Source: an uncultured Bacteroidota bacterium (GTDB lineage Bacteria; Bacteroidota; Bacteroidia; Flavobacteriales; Flavobacteriaceae). From it: a stretch of DNA of 64,000 nucleotides. Positions 30,173 through 40,672 of this stretch are shown here, piece after piece (position 1 is the first letter of the stretch; each line of letters opens with the position of its first letter). Location of the stretch: contig CACJHI010000004.1 of assembly GCA_902593165.1 (NCBI GenBank), positions 1-64,000 on the forward strand, in the 5' to 3' direction. The notes under the pieces were generated by a model. The model ran no database searches. It saw nothing but the letters and a program-made list of their open reading frames with translations, and was not told the origin of the DNA. A program made the translations under genes and the position numbers.

Positions 30173-31750
30173 ATGAAAACAAGAAAATTTAACTTTTTAC
30201 ACATTTTACTCATGATGGGTTTAATCGTATTACCTATTTCATGTGATGACGAAGCATTTCTTGAAGAAGATCTAAGAGATGCACTGTCTCCAGCAACATT
30301 TTATAATAATGATGCTGAAGCAGCATTAGCTGTTAACGGTGTCATGATGGGTTTGATTTCTAGCAATGGTCATAGAAACAGACAATATGCTTCAATGTCT
30401 CATTATGGATCTGATGAAGGAGGTCCTTCAAGAGGAAATGTAGCTGGTACATATCACAACTATCTTTATGAAGAAGGAGTTGGAGGTTATGGTAATACAT
30501 GGCGTGTATGGTACCAAACCATTAGAGATGCTAACTCAGCTCTGGAAAATATTGAAGGAAATGATAAACTCTCTAGAACATTTAGAGATCAAGCAATTGG
30601 TCAACTTTTAACTATTAGAGCCTTAATCTATTGGGAATTAACAGTTATGTGGGGTGATGTTCCTTATTTCAGAGATTTACCTAGTTCAGAGGTGCTTGGA
30701 AGTATTGAAAGAACCCCAGTTGCTACGATTAGAACAGATCTTAAGGCTGATCTTGAAAGAGCTGCTTCTCTACTTCCTAGTGAATGGAGTGGTGTTGATT
30801 ATGGTAGATTTACAAAATGGGCTGCTTTAGGGTTTAAGACAAAAATTCATCTATACGATAGAGAATGGGCTGAAACGGTTGCAACTGCCAACCAAATTAT
30901 TAACGGTTCTCCGCATGCGCTGATGGATAATTTTGAGGATGTTTATGGAAGATCAAGAATGATGATCGGTGATCCACAAAATAAAGAAATGATAGCTTGG
31001 ATTGATTTTGCTGGTTTATCTGGTGAAGGAGTTATGTCTGCAGCAGATTATGCAAGAAATTCAGGAGGATTTGTTGAGGAAATGACACCTAGAGGAAGAG
31101 ATGAGCCTAAAAACAAGGGAGAAAAAGCAGCATTTAATGCTGCATTAGCTGCTAATGGAGATGAGTTCAATGGTTTTGGTGCTTATAGTCCTTTTCCAGA
31201 TGCCGCTAAAAGATCAAGATGGCAAGATGGTGATCTAAGGTATGATGTAACAATTATAACTCATTATGAAGGGTTTGAATTGAAACATAAATATTTCAAA
31301 AAACTTTGGCAACCTAATCTTGAAGCTTCATATAGAGGTAATAGACATGAAAACTTTATATTACTTAGACTTGCGGATGTATATTTAATGGCTGCAGAGG
31401 CTCAAAATGAACTTGGAGGTCCTGGTGAAGCTTATCAATACATAAATAAAGTTAGAGAAAGAGCATTTGAGCCAGATAACCCTCTTAGTGGTCTTAATCA
31501 AACAAGTTTTAGAGAAGCTCTTCAAGAAGAAAGGTTTTTTGAACTTATGGGAGAGCATCAAAGAAAAAGAGATTTAATTAGATGGGGATTATTAGCTGAG
31601 AGAATTCAAAATACTACAGTTTTTAAACAGCATAATGCTCGTAAAGTAAACTATGCTCCTCGTCATCATTTATTACCAATTCCTTTAGAGGAAATTCAGA
31701 ATAATCCTAATTTGTTGAATACAGATCCAACAAATAATGGTTACAGATAG
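30173..31750 (+). CDS. SusD/RagB-type glycan-binding lipoprotein
   Basis: Lipobox LPISC followed by acidic DDEAFLEED; IRALIYWELTVMWGDVPYF; NFILLRLADVYLMAAEAQNEL; ERFFELMGEHQRKRDLIRWG. Confidence 0.96.
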   Translation: MKTRKFNFLHILLMMGLIVLPISCDDEAFLEEDLRDALSPATFYNNDAEAALAVNGVMMGLISSNGHRNRQYASMSHYGSDEGGPSRGNVAGTYHNYLYEEGVGGYGNTWRVWYQTIRDANSALENIEGNDKLSRTFRDQAIGQLLTIRALIYWELTVMWGDVPYFRDLPSSEVLGSIERTPVATIRTDLKADLERAASLLPSEWSGVDYGRFTKWAALGFKTKIHLYDREWAETVATANQIINGSPHALMDNFEDVYGRSRMMIGDPQNKEMIAWIDFAGLSGEGVMSAADYARNSGGFVEEMTPRGRDEPKNKGEKAAFNAALAANGDEFNGFGAYSPFPDAAKRSRWQDGDLRYDVTIITHYEGFELKHKYFKKLWQPNLEASYRGNRHENFILLRLADVYLMAAEAQNELGGPGEAYQYINKVRERAFEPDNPLSGLNQTSFREALQEERFFELMGEHQRKRDLIRWGLLAERIQNTTVFKQHNARKVNYAPRHHLLPIPLEEIQNNPNLLNTDPTNNGYR

Positions 31751-31769
31751 TATGTAAGTTTAGTAATTG

Positions 31770-31810
31770 AAAAGATTGTTTAGTGCATTCGCATTAAGCA
31801 ATCTTTTTTT
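31770..31810 (+). terminator. Intrinsic terminator / attenuator-like hairpin between susD and the sulfatase operon
   Basis: AAAAGATTGTTTAGTGC-ATTC-GCATTAAGCAATCTTTT (17-bp stem with two G-U pairs, 4-nt loop) running into a T-tract. Confidence 0.8.
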
Positions 31811-31822
31811 ATATTCAACTCT

Positions 31823-33346
31823 ATGAAAATAAAACATATATTATTTACAATCTTTTTCTTATTCATTTTTTCTTCATGTGAAACAAAAAAAGATGATTTA
31901 AGACCAAATTTTGTATTCATTTTAGCTGATGATTTAGGATATGGGGAGTTGGGTATTCTTGGACAAAAATTCATTGAAACACCTAATATTGATCAATTAG
32001 CCAAAGAAGGAATGATTCTTAAAGACCATTACACAGGTTCCCCTGTTTGTGCTCCTGCACGAGCAGTACTTTTAACTGGCCTTCATTCTGGAAATAATCC
32101 AATCAGAGGGAATGATGAATGGAGAGAAAGAGGAGATGTATGGAGTTTTCAAGCTATGTTTGAAAATTCAGATCTAGAGGGTCAACGACCGATGCCAGAT
32201 TCAATAATAACTGTTGCAGAATTTTTAAAGTCTAATGGGTATAAAACTGGTATGGTTGGAAAGTGGGGTCTAGGTGCTCCCAATACTAATAGTATTCCTA
32301 ATAATAAAGGATTTGACTTTTTTTATGGATATAATTGTCAAAGACAAGCTCACACTCTTTATCCTAGTCATCTATGGAGAAATAAAGAAAGACACATCCT
32401 AGATAATCAGATAGTTAATAAAGGTCAACTTAAAGAAGGATTGGATCCATATGATACTAATAGTTACAATCTATATAATCAAAATGATTATGCCCCAACT
32501 TTGATGCATAGTGAAGCTTTGAGTTTTATAGAGTCCAATAAAGACAATAATTTTTTTCTCTATTATGCTTCTCCAATTCCTCATTTACCTCTTCAAGCTC
32601 CAAAGAAGTGGGTAGATTACTACCGCGAAAAATTTGGTAAAGAAGAACCTTATGTAGGGAATTCTTATTATCCAAATCAATATCCTAAAGCTACATACGC
32701 AGCAATGATTTCTTATTTAGATGAACAAGTTGGAGAAATAGTTGCAAAGCTTAAAGAAATTGGGAAATATGATAATACATTTATTATTTTTTCAAGTGAC
32801 AATGGTCCAACACATGTAGAACACGTTGATATTAATTTCTTTAATAGTGCAGGACCTTTTGTAAACTCCAAAAACACTGTCAAAGGCAGTGTTAATGAAG
32901 GAGGGATAAGGGTTCCTACAATTGCAACTTGGCCTAAAAAAATTAAACCCGGAACTTATTCAGAACATCCAAGTACCTTCTACGACTATTATGCAACAGT
33001 ATCTGATATCATTAATAAAGAACTTCCTTATTCAATAGACGGTATAAGTTATTACCCTACACTTATAGATAAAAAACAAGATAAACACGATTATCTATAT
33101 TGGGAGTTCCCTGCTTATGGTGGCCAACAGGCAATTAGAATTAATAACTGGAAAGGGATTAAAAAGAATTTATTTAAGGGCCCTTCAAAACTGCAACTTT
33201 ATAACTTAGATGAAGATCCAAAAGAATTAAATGATATAGCATTTAAGTACCCTGAAATTGTATCTAGAATGGAAGATTTTATGAAAGAGGCACATACAAA
33301 ACCAAAAATGGATAAATTTAAAATACCAGTTTTAGATAATAAATAA
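31823..33346 (+). CDS. Sulfatase 2 (arylsulfatase-like), putative lipoprotein
   Basis: Lipobox IFSSC; NFVFILADDLGYGELG; GSPVCAPARAVLLTG. Confidence 0.93.
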   Translation: MKIKHILFTIFFLFIFSSCETKKDDLRPNFVFILADDLGYGELGILGQKFIETPNIDQLAKEGMILKDHYTGSPVCAPARAVLLTGLHSGNNPIRGNDEWRERGDVWSFQAMFENSDLEGQRPMPDSIITVAEFLKSNGYKTGMVGKWGLGAPNTNSIPNNKGFDFFYGYNCQRQAHTLYPSHLWRNKERHILDNQIVNKGQLKEGLDPYDTNSYNLYNQNDYAPTLMHSEALSFIESNKDNNFFLYYASPIPHLPLQAPKKWVDYYREKFGKEEPYVGNSYYPNQYPKATYAAMISYLDEQVGEIVAKLKEIGKYDNTFIIFSSDNGPTHVEHVDINFFNSAGPFVNSKNTVKGSVNEGGIRVPTIATWPKKIKPGTYSEHPSTFYDYYATVSDIINKELPYSIDGISYYPTLIDKKQDKHDYLYWEFPAYGGQQAIRINNWKGIKKNLFKGPSKLQLYNLDEDPKELNDIAFKYPEIVSRMEDFMKEAHTKPKMDKFKIPVLDNK

Positions 33347-33351
33347 AAAAA

Positions 33352-34845
33352 ATGAAAAAAAAAATAACTTCAATATTAATACTGTTTCTATTTATAATAT
33401 CATGTAATTCATCTATAGAAAGAGAAGTACAAAGACCAAATTTTATAATCTTCATAGCTGATGATATAAGCTGGGACGATATTGGTGCTTATGGAAATGA
33501 ATTTGTTAGCACACCAAATATTGATAACCTTGCTAAAGAAGGATTAATTTTTAATAATATGTATTTAACTACTAGCTCATGTAGTCCTAGTAGAAACTCT
33601 ATAATGACGGGGAGGTATCCACACAATCATGGTGCACCTGAGCTTCATACTCAACCTCCAATGGGAATGAAAACATTTGCTGAAGAGTTAAACTCCTCTG
33701 GTTATTATACTGTATCTTCAGGAAAGTGGCATATTGGTGATTATGCCAGACCTGGATTTGATGTTATTCATGAGGGTATAGATTTGGTAGGCTTTGGTGG
33801 AGAGGATCAATGGGTTAATATTTTAACAGACAGACCAAAAGATAAACCATTTTTTATCTGGGCTGCAGCTCATGATCCACATAGGGATTGGGCTGAAAAT
33901 GATTTTTCAGGCACACACAAATTAGATGACATTATCGTACCTGATTATTTAATTGATGACTTACAGACAAGACAGGATCTAGCTCACTATTATGATGAGA
34001 TTAAAAGATTTGATTACTTTATTGGAGAAGTAATTTCAAAATTAAAAGACCAAAATGTATATGATAATACAATTCTAATGATTATGTCTGATAATGGAAG
34101 ACCATTTCCTCATAGTAAGACAAGGTTGAACGATCAAGGGGTTAAAACACCATTTATATTTGTATATAATGATGAAAAGATATTAGGTAAGACAGAAAGC
34201 TTAGTAAGTGTAATCGATATTGCTCCTACAATTCTAGATTATGCTGGTATTGATATTAAAGAAAATTTTCAAGGAAAGAGTTTTAGAAAACTTCTTAAAA
34301 ATCCTGATGAAAAGTTTAGGAATTATGTCTTTGCTGAACATAATTGGCATGACTATGAATCCCATCAAAGAATGGTTAAAAATGAAGATTATATGTTAAT
34401 CCAGAATAATAGAAATGAATTTCCTCAGGCAGGTCCATTAGATGCAATAAACAGCTCTACATATGCAAGTCTATTGGAAAAAAATAAGCTTGGAGAAATA
34501 ACAGAAGTTCAAGGTGAAATATTTGATAGTCCTAGATTAGAAGAGGAGTTTTATGTTTTGAAAAATGATTTATTTCAAAGAAAGAATTTAATAGATGATG
34601 ATAAATTAAATGAAGAAATAAATAATTTGAGAGTTATATTAAATAGATGGAAAAATGAAACTGGTGATTCACAGCCAGAAGAAATTACAAAAGATTGGTA
34701 CTTGAGAACTCCTGGACCAATTGAAACAAGAAATAATCTAGGTAAATCTATAGATCTTGTAAAAACTAAAAATCATGGCATTAGAGGTGAGTTTCCAGGA
34801 TCATCCAATAATGCTACAGAAAATAATAATAAAGGTCCTTTTTAA
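33352..34845 (+). CDS. Sulfatase 3 (heparan N-sulfatase-like), putative lipoprotein
   Basis: Lipobox FIISC; NFIIFIADDISWDDIGAYG; SSCSPSRNSIMTGRYPHNHGA. Confidence 0.92.
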   Translation: MKKKITSILILFLFIISCNSSIEREVQRPNFIIFIADDISWDDIGAYGNEFVSTPNIDNLAKEGLIFNNMYLTTSSCSPSRNSIMTGRYPHNHGAPELHTQPPMGMKTFAEELNSSGYYTVSSGKWHIGDYARPGFDVIHEGIDLVGFGGEDQWVNILTDRPKDKPFFIWAAAHDPHRDWAENDFSGTHKLDDIIVPDYLIDDLQTRQDLAHYYDEIKRFDYFIGEVISKLKDQNVYDNTILMIMSDNGRPFPHSKTRLNDQGVKTPFIFVYNDEKILGKTESLVSVIDIAPTILDYAGIDIKENFQGKSFRKLLKNPDEKFRNYVFAEHNWHDYESHQRMVKNEDYMLIQNNRNEFPQAGPLDAINSSTYASLLEKNKLGEITEVQGEIFDSPRLEEEFYVLKNDLFQRKNLIDDDKLNEEINNLRVILNRWKNETGDSQPEEITKDWYLRTPGPIETRNNLGKSIDLVKTKNHGIRGEFPGSSNNATENNNKGPF

Positions 34846-34847
34846 TC

Positions 34848-36353
34848 ATGAATAAAATCAAAGTATTTATTATTTCAATTCTACTAATAAGTTGTGCTGA
34901 TAATTCGCTAGAAATATCTAAAGACACTAAATTAAATGTTTTGTTTATAGTTGCAGATGACTTAAATACTCGAATTGGTGCTTATGGAGATAATCAAGCA
35001 ATAACTCCAAATATTGATAAACTAGCTGAGTCAGGCGTTACATTTATGAATGCTCACAATCAATATCCTCAATGTGCTCAATCAAGAGCTTCATTTATGA
35101 CTGGCCTTTATCCAGACCAAACAAAAATAAAAAAACTACTAATTTATTTAAGAGAGACTATACCTGATGTAATAACTATTGGGGAAAGATTTAGACAGGA
35201 AAATTATCACTCAGTAAGAATAGGTAAAATATTTCATTATCATAATCCTGGTCAAATTGGAACATCAGGTCATGATGATAATAGAACATGGGATCAAACA
35301 GTTAATCCCTATGGAAGAGATAAATTAGAAGAGTACAAAGTTAAATCTTTAATTCCAGGAAAGTTTGGTGGAACTTTAAGTTGGCTTGAAGCAGATGGAA
35401 TTGATGAAGAACAAACTGATGGTATAGGAGCAACTGAAACTATAGAGTTTCTTGATAAATTTGCCAAAAGTGGCGAAAACTTCTTTCTAGCTTATGGTCT
35501 ATATAGACCTCATACTCCTTACGTTGCTCCAAAGAAATATTTTGATCTTTTTGATAAAAATGAAATGATAATCCCTAAAGTTTCAGAAGATTATTATAAA
35601 ACGATTCCTTTGCCTGCTGCTGCTACTGTTACCGAGAAACCTGAAGAAAGAAACCTTGAATATGAATTAGCTCAAACAATTAAAAAGGCATATTACGCTA
35701 CAAATTCTTTTGTTGATGCTCAAATAGGTAGAGTATTAGATAAACTTAAAGAGACAGGACTTGATAAAAATACTATAGTAGTTTTTACTTCTGATCATGG
35801 GTATCATTTAGGTGAATATGGACATTGGCAAAAAAGAACTCTATTTGAGCATTCAACTCGTGTGCCCTTGATTGTTTCTGGTCCAGGAATAAACAAAAAT
35901 GAAAAAATCATGAAAGCGCCTATAGAGCTTATAGATATGTATCCTACAATAATGGATCTTGTAGGTATGGAAACTCCAAAATTTGTTCAAGGAAAGAGTT
36001 TTGCACCTGTTTTAAAAGACTCATCAAAAGTATCTAGAGAAAGTGCACTTACAGAATTAAATATAGATAGAATACCCGTTCAAGGATATTCTATAAAAAC
36101 AAATAGATACAGGCTAACTCAGTGGGGTGAAAATGGATCAATGGGTTATGAACTTTATGATCACAATGTAGATAGTGAAGAAATGAATAATCTAGCAGAA
36201 AATGCTGATTATAAAGATGTTAAAGACTCATTAATAAATGTTATTGCTGAACGTATAGCTAATGCTAGGACTAAACCTGAAGGGTTAGGGAATCAATTTG
36301 AGCCTAGGTATAGGAAAGGATGGGATTATATTAAGATTCGCCCAAAAAAATAA
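34848..36353 (+). CDS. Sulfatase 4 (iduronate-2-sulfatase-like) with CAQSR in place of CxPxR, putative lipoprotein
   Basis: Lipobox LLISC; NVLFIVADDLNTRIGAYGDNQAITPNIDKLA; YPQCAQSRASFMTGLYPDQT; DHGYHLGEYGHWQKRTLFEHSTRVPLIV. Confidence 0.92.
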   Translation: MNKIKVFIISILLISCADNSLEISKDTKLNVLFIVADDLNTRIGAYGDNQAITPNIDKLAESGVTFMNAHNQYPQCAQSRASFMTGLYPDQTKIKKLLIYLRETIPDVITIGERFRQENYHSVRIGKIFHYHNPGQIGTSGHDDNRTWDQTVNPYGRDKLEEYKVKSLIPGKFGGTLSWLEADGIDEEQTDGIGATETIEFLDKFAKSGENFFLAYGLYRPHTPYVAPKKYFDLFDKNEMIIPKVSEDYYKTIPLPAAATVTEKPEERNLEYELAQTIKKAYYATNSFVDAQIGRVLDKLKETGLDKNTIVVFTSDHGYHLGEYGHWQKRTLFEHSTRVPLIVSGPGINKNEKIMKAPIELIDMYPTIMDLVGMETPKFVQGKSFAPVLKDSSKVSRESALTELNIDRIPVQGYSIKTNRYRLTQWGENGSMGYELYDHNVDSEEMNNLAENADYKDVKDSLINVIAERIANARTKPEGLGNQFEPRYRKGWDYIKIRPKK

Positions 36354-36356
36354 TTT

Positions 36357-37805
36357 ATGAAAAATTTTTTTTTAATATTTTCTTTATTCCTTATGACAGT
36401 CTCTTGTAATAATTTAAATAACGAAAGTAGACCAAATTTTATAGTAATTTTTGTTGATGATTTAGGATATGGAGATCTAGGTTCATATGGACATCCAACA
36501 ATTAAAACTCCCACTCTAGATAAATTGGCATATGAAGGGCAAAAATGGACTCAATTTTATTCTGCTTCAAGTGTATGTACTCCTAGTAGGGCTGCGTTGT
36601 TAACTGGAAGGCTTCCAATTAGAAACGGAATGATTGGATCTAAGACTAGAGTTTTTTTCCCTGATTCACAGTATGGAATTCCTGATTCTGAAATTACAAT
36701 TGCTGAGAAACTTAAAGAAAATGGTTATAAAAATGCTATTATTGGAAAATGGCATTTAGGTCATAAAAAAGAATATCTTCCTCTTCAGCATGGATTTGAT
36801 TATTATTTCGGTATTCCATATTCGAATGATATGGATCCAATTAATGGAGTTACCTGCTGTCCTGGACCAAGATATTGGCAACAATATGAAAAAAAGAGAC
36901 CAGATTCATCAAATTATAATGTTCCTTTAATTGAAAACAATAATATTATAGAGAGACCAGCAGATCAAACAACAATTACTAAAAGATATTCAGATAAAGC
37001 AGTTGAATTTATTAGAGATAATAAAAAAAATAATTTTTTCTTGTATTTAGCACACAACCTTCCTCATACTCCTCTTTATGCCTCAGATGAATTTACTGGT
37101 AAAAGTAAAAGAGGTCTATATGGAGATGTTGTAGAAGAAATTGACCATGGTATTGGAAGAATTATTGATGAGTTAGAAAGAAATAATCTTGACAGAAACA
37201 CAATTGTAATTTTCACATCTGATAATGGACCCTGGCTTCCATTTGAATCTCAATCTGGTTCAGCAGGACTTCTAAGAGAAGGAAAAGGAAGTACTTGGGA
37301 GGGAGGACATAGAGTTCCAGGGATTTTTTGGGGTGGAGGTATTAAATCATCTGTAATAGATGATCTAGGCTCTACAATGGATATCTTTCCAACAATTCTA
37401 GAAATGTCAAATTCAGGACAAGTTGATGATAGAATTATAGATGGGTTAAGTATTAAAAACACTCTTTTAAATCTTGAACCATCTAATAGAGAAAAAGTTA
37501 TTTTCTATAGAGAGAGAGAGGTATACGCTCTAAGATATCGTCAATTTAAAGCTCATTTTATTACAAAAGGAGTCTATAATTATCCTTACCCTGATATAAA
37601 AACATATATGGAAAAACCTTTGCTTTATAATTTAGATATAGACCCTTCCGAAAAATATAATATAGCTGATGAAAATCCTGAAATATTAAAAAAAATATAT
37701 GAGGTGCTTGAATCTCATCAAAACAACCTTAATGCAACAGAAGATTTACTTCAGTATAGGGATAATGATGGAAATATTGATGGAATAAATGATTCTTTTG
37801 ATTAA
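36357..37805 (+). CDS. Sulfatase 5 (arylsulfatase A-like), putative lipoprotein
   Basis: Lipobox MTVSC; NFIVIFVDDLGYGDLGSYG; SSVCTPSRAALLTGR; GKWHLGH. Confidence 0.93.
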   Translation: MKNFFLIFSLFLMTVSCNNLNNESRPNFIVIFVDDLGYGDLGSYGHPTIKTPTLDKLAYEGQKWTQFYSASSVCTPSRAALLTGRLPIRNGMIGSKTRVFFPDSQYGIPDSEITIAEKLKENGYKNAIIGKWHLGHKKEYLPLQHGFDYYFGIPYSNDMDPINGVTCCPGPRYWQQYEKKRPDSSNYNVPLIENNNIIERPADQTTITKRYSDKAVEFIRDNKKNNFFLYLAHNLPHTPLYASDEFTGKSKRGLYGDVVEEIDHGIGRIIDELERNNLDRNTIVIFTSDNGPWLPFESQSGSAGLLREGKGSTWEGGHRVPGIFWGGGIKSSVIDDLGSTMDIFPTILEMSNSGQVDDRIIDGLSIKNTLLNLEPSNREKVIFYREREVYALRYRQFKAHFITKGVYNYPYPDIKTYMEKPLLYNLDIDPSEKYNIADENPEILKKIYEVLESHQNNLNATEDLLQYRDNDGNIDGINDSFD

Positions 37806-37814
37806 TACTCAACT

Positions 37815-39251
37815 ATGAAGATGAGCAGACTTTTTATTGTTTTCTTTAACCTTATTCTTATTGGGTGCTCTCAAAAAGAAATGATTCAAAAACCTAATAT
37901 TATTTTGATTATGACAGATGATCAAGGTTGGGGTCAAACAGGTTATTACAATCATCCTCTTTTAAAAACCCCTAACTTGGATGAGATGGCAAATAATGGA
38001 TTACGTTTTGATAGATTCTACGCTGGTGCACCAGTTTGTTCTCCAACTAGAGCATCAGTATTAACAGGAAGAAGTAATGATAGAACTGGTGTGTATGATC
38101 ATGGTTATCGTCTTAGACTTCAAGAAAAAACAATTTCGCAAGCATTAAAAAATAATGGATATATAACTGCACATTTTGGTAAATGGCATTTAAATGGATT
38201 AAGAGGACCAGGTGCTCCTATTTTAATAGATGATAAATATGGCCCTCAAAATTTTGGATTTGACCATTGGTTATCGGTTACTAATTTTTTTGATATAAAT
38301 CCATTAATGAGTGAAAATGGAGTTTTTATTGACTTTAATGGAAATTCCTCAGAGATTATATTTAATGAGGCTCTATCCTTTATAAAAGAGAAAAAAAACA
38401 AAGAAATGCCCTTTTTTATTGTTATTTGGGATGGATCACCACATTCTCCATTTATTGCAGATGATAAGGATAATATTGATTTTAACAATTTAGATGAAAG
38501 AAGTAAAAATCATTATGGAGAATTAGTTGCATTTGATAATAGTTTAGGAGATTTTAGAAAAGGTCTTCAGGAAATAGGTATATCCAACAATACCCTTTTA
38601 TGGTTTAATAGCGATAATGGAGGTCTTGGTAAAAAACAGAATATATCACCCTCGACTGTAGGAGGTTTAAAGGGTCAAAAAGGAGATATTTGGGAGGGCG
38701 GTATTAGAGTTCCTAGTATAATTGAATGGCCATCAGTAATTAAAAGTAGAATTAGCACCTATCCATCTTCAACAATGGATATTTTTCCCACAATAGTTGA
38801 TATTTTAAACTTACCTGACTCTACTATATTAATGCCATTTGATGGGGAAAGTCTTTTTCCTTTATTTAATTCAAAGATTGAGAAAAGAAAAAATAAAATT
38901 CCATTCCGTTATCTTGATAAGGGTGCATTAATAGATAATAATTTTAAACTAGTAGTAACAAGCATTAAAAAAAATAATTTTGAATTATATGACTTACTAA
39001 ATGATCCTAAAGAATCTTTAAATATAAGTTCATCTTACCCGATTGTCTTTCAAGAAATGAAAGATGAATTTATAAAGTGGAATAGAACAGTAAATGAAAG
39101 TATTAATGGGAATGATTATAATGAAGAATTTATAAATGAGGATGGAAGAAAATGGTGGCCTTCTGATGAAAGATATGAGCCATTTCTAAACGATCTAATT
39201 AAACGTCCAGAATATACTGAGTATATTAAAAGAAGAGCTAACTTAAATTAA
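37815..39251 (+). CDS. Sulfatase 6, putative lipoprotein
   Basis: Lipobox LILIGC; NIILIMTDDQGWGQTGYYNH; GAPVCSPTRASVLTGR; GKWHLNG. Confidence 0.93.
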   Translation: MKMSRLFIVFFNLILIGCSQKEMIQKPNIILIMTDDQGWGQTGYYNHPLLKTPNLDEMANNGLRFDRFYAGAPVCSPTRASVLTGRSNDRTGVYDHGYRLRLQEKTISQALKNNGYITAHFGKWHLNGLRGPGAPILIDDKYGPQNFGFDHWLSVTNFFDINPLMSENGVFIDFNGNSSEIIFNEALSFIKEKKNKEMPFFIVIWDGSPHSPFIADDKDNIDFNNLDERSKNHYGELVAFDNSLGDFRKGLQEIGISNNTLLWFNSDNGGLGKKQNISPSTVGGLKGQKGDIWEGGIRVPSIIEWPSVIKSRISTYPSSTMDIFPTIVDILNLPDSTILMPFDGESLFPLFNSKIEKRKNKIPFRYLDKGALIDNNFKLVVTSIKKNNFELYDLLNDPKESLNISSSYPIVFQEMKDEFIKWNRTVNESINGNDYNEEFINEDGRKWWPSDERYEPFLNDLIKRPEYTEYIKRRANLN

Positions 39252-39258
39252 CCATAGA

Positions 39259-40662
39259 ATGAAAAGGATATTCTTAAAATTATTTATTTTAATTTTTTCA
39301 TTAACATCAATTGGTTGTAGTGTTGAGAGTAATACAAAACCTAATATTATATGGATAGTAGCTGAAGATCAATCGCAATATTTTTTTCCATACTATGGCG
39401 ATAATACTATTGAGTTACCAAACATTAATAAACTTTTAGAAAATGGAACGGTATATGAGGGTATGAGCTCTCCTTATCCTGTATGTGCACCAGCTAGAAG
39501 CTCAATTATAACAGGAATGTATCCTAACTCAATTGGAACAGGTCATCAAAGAGCTTATCATTACAATAGAGAGGTGAGGCCTGAGAGCGAATATTTATTA
39601 GAATTTCAATATTATTCCTCCAAACTAGCTGAGCAGATTAAACCATTTACTCAAATCTTAAGGGAAAACGGATATTATACAACTAATAATTCAAAACAAG
39701 ATTATAATTTTAAATTAACAGATGAAGCTTGGGATGAATCTAGTAGAGAAGCTAGTTGGGAAAACAGAAATAATAACCAGCCTTTCTTTTCAGTTTTTAA
39801 CTTTGGAGTTACTCATGAATCTCAAATCTGGATTAGGGATAAACAAGAGCTTAAAGTAAATCCAGATAGTATTATTGTTCCTCCAGTTTTTCCAAATGAT
39901 TCAATTGTTAGACACTCGTTGGCTGTAAATTATTCTAATATAATTGAAATGGATAAACAAATGGGGAAGATTATTGATAAGCTCATTGAACAAGATCTAT
40001 ATGACGATAGCTATATCTTTTTTTACAGTGATCATGGAGGTCCTTTTCCAAGACATAAAAGAGCAATATATGAAACTGGATTAAAAGTTCCATTGATAAT
40101 AAAGTTTCCATATTCCAAAAAAGCTAAAGAAGATAGAAATTATGACTTATTAAGTTTCATTGACTTTGCGCCAACAATCTTATCTATTGCTGGAGTTGAA
40201 ATTCCAGAAACATTCCAGGGCAATGCATTTTTAGGTTCAAAAGAATTAAAAAATAAAAGAAAGTATTCATTTAGTGCTAGTGATAGGTTTGATGAGATTA
40301 CTGAGAGAAAACGAGCTGTAAAAACAAAAAAATATAAATATGTTAGGAATTATGATACTTATCAACCCCATGCAATAGACAATTATTACAGAACTCAAAT
40401 GAATTTAATGAGACATCTAACTAACTTAAATAAATTAAACCTTCTCTCACCAGAACAAAAACTTTGGTTTAAGTCCCCTAAAAGCAATGAGGAATTTTAT
40501 GATCTAGAAAATGATCCATTTGAACTAAATAATTTAATTACAGATAAAGCTTTTTCAAGTAAAATTGAAGAATTGAGAGCACAACTAGATAATTGGATGA
40601 TTCAGATTAATGATAATGTAGATCTTTCTGAAAAGGAATTAATAGAGATTATAACTAGGTAA
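39259..40662 (+). CDS. Sulfatase 7 (sulfoglucosamine sulfohydrolase-like), putative lipoprotein
   Basis: Lipobox TSIGC; NIIWIVAEDQSQYFFPYYGD; PVCAPARSSIITGMYPNSIGTGHQRAY. Confidence 0.91.
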   Translation: MKRIFLKLFILIFSLTSIGCSVESNTKPNIIWIVAEDQSQYFFPYYGDNTIELPNINKLLENGTVYEGMSSPYPVCAPARSSIITGMYPNSIGTGHQRAYHYNREVRPESEYLLEFQYYSSKLAEQIKPFTQILRENGYYTTNNSKQDYNFKLTDEAWDESSREASWENRNNNQPFFSVFNFGVTHESQIWIRDKQELKVNPDSIIVPPVFPNDSIVRHSLAVNYSNIIEMDKQMGKIIDKLIEQDLYDDSYIFFYSDHGGPFPRHKRAIYETGLKVPLIIKFPYSKKAKEDRNYDLLSFIDFAPTILSIAGVEIPETFQGNAFLGSKELKNKRKYSFSASDRFDEITERKRAVKTKKYKYVRNYDTYQPHAIDNYYRTQMNLMRHLTNLNKLNLLSPEQKLWFKSPKSNEEFYDLENDPFELNNLITDKAFSSKIEELRAQLDNWMIQINDNVDLSEKELIEIITR

Positions 40663-40672
40663 TATTCTTTAT

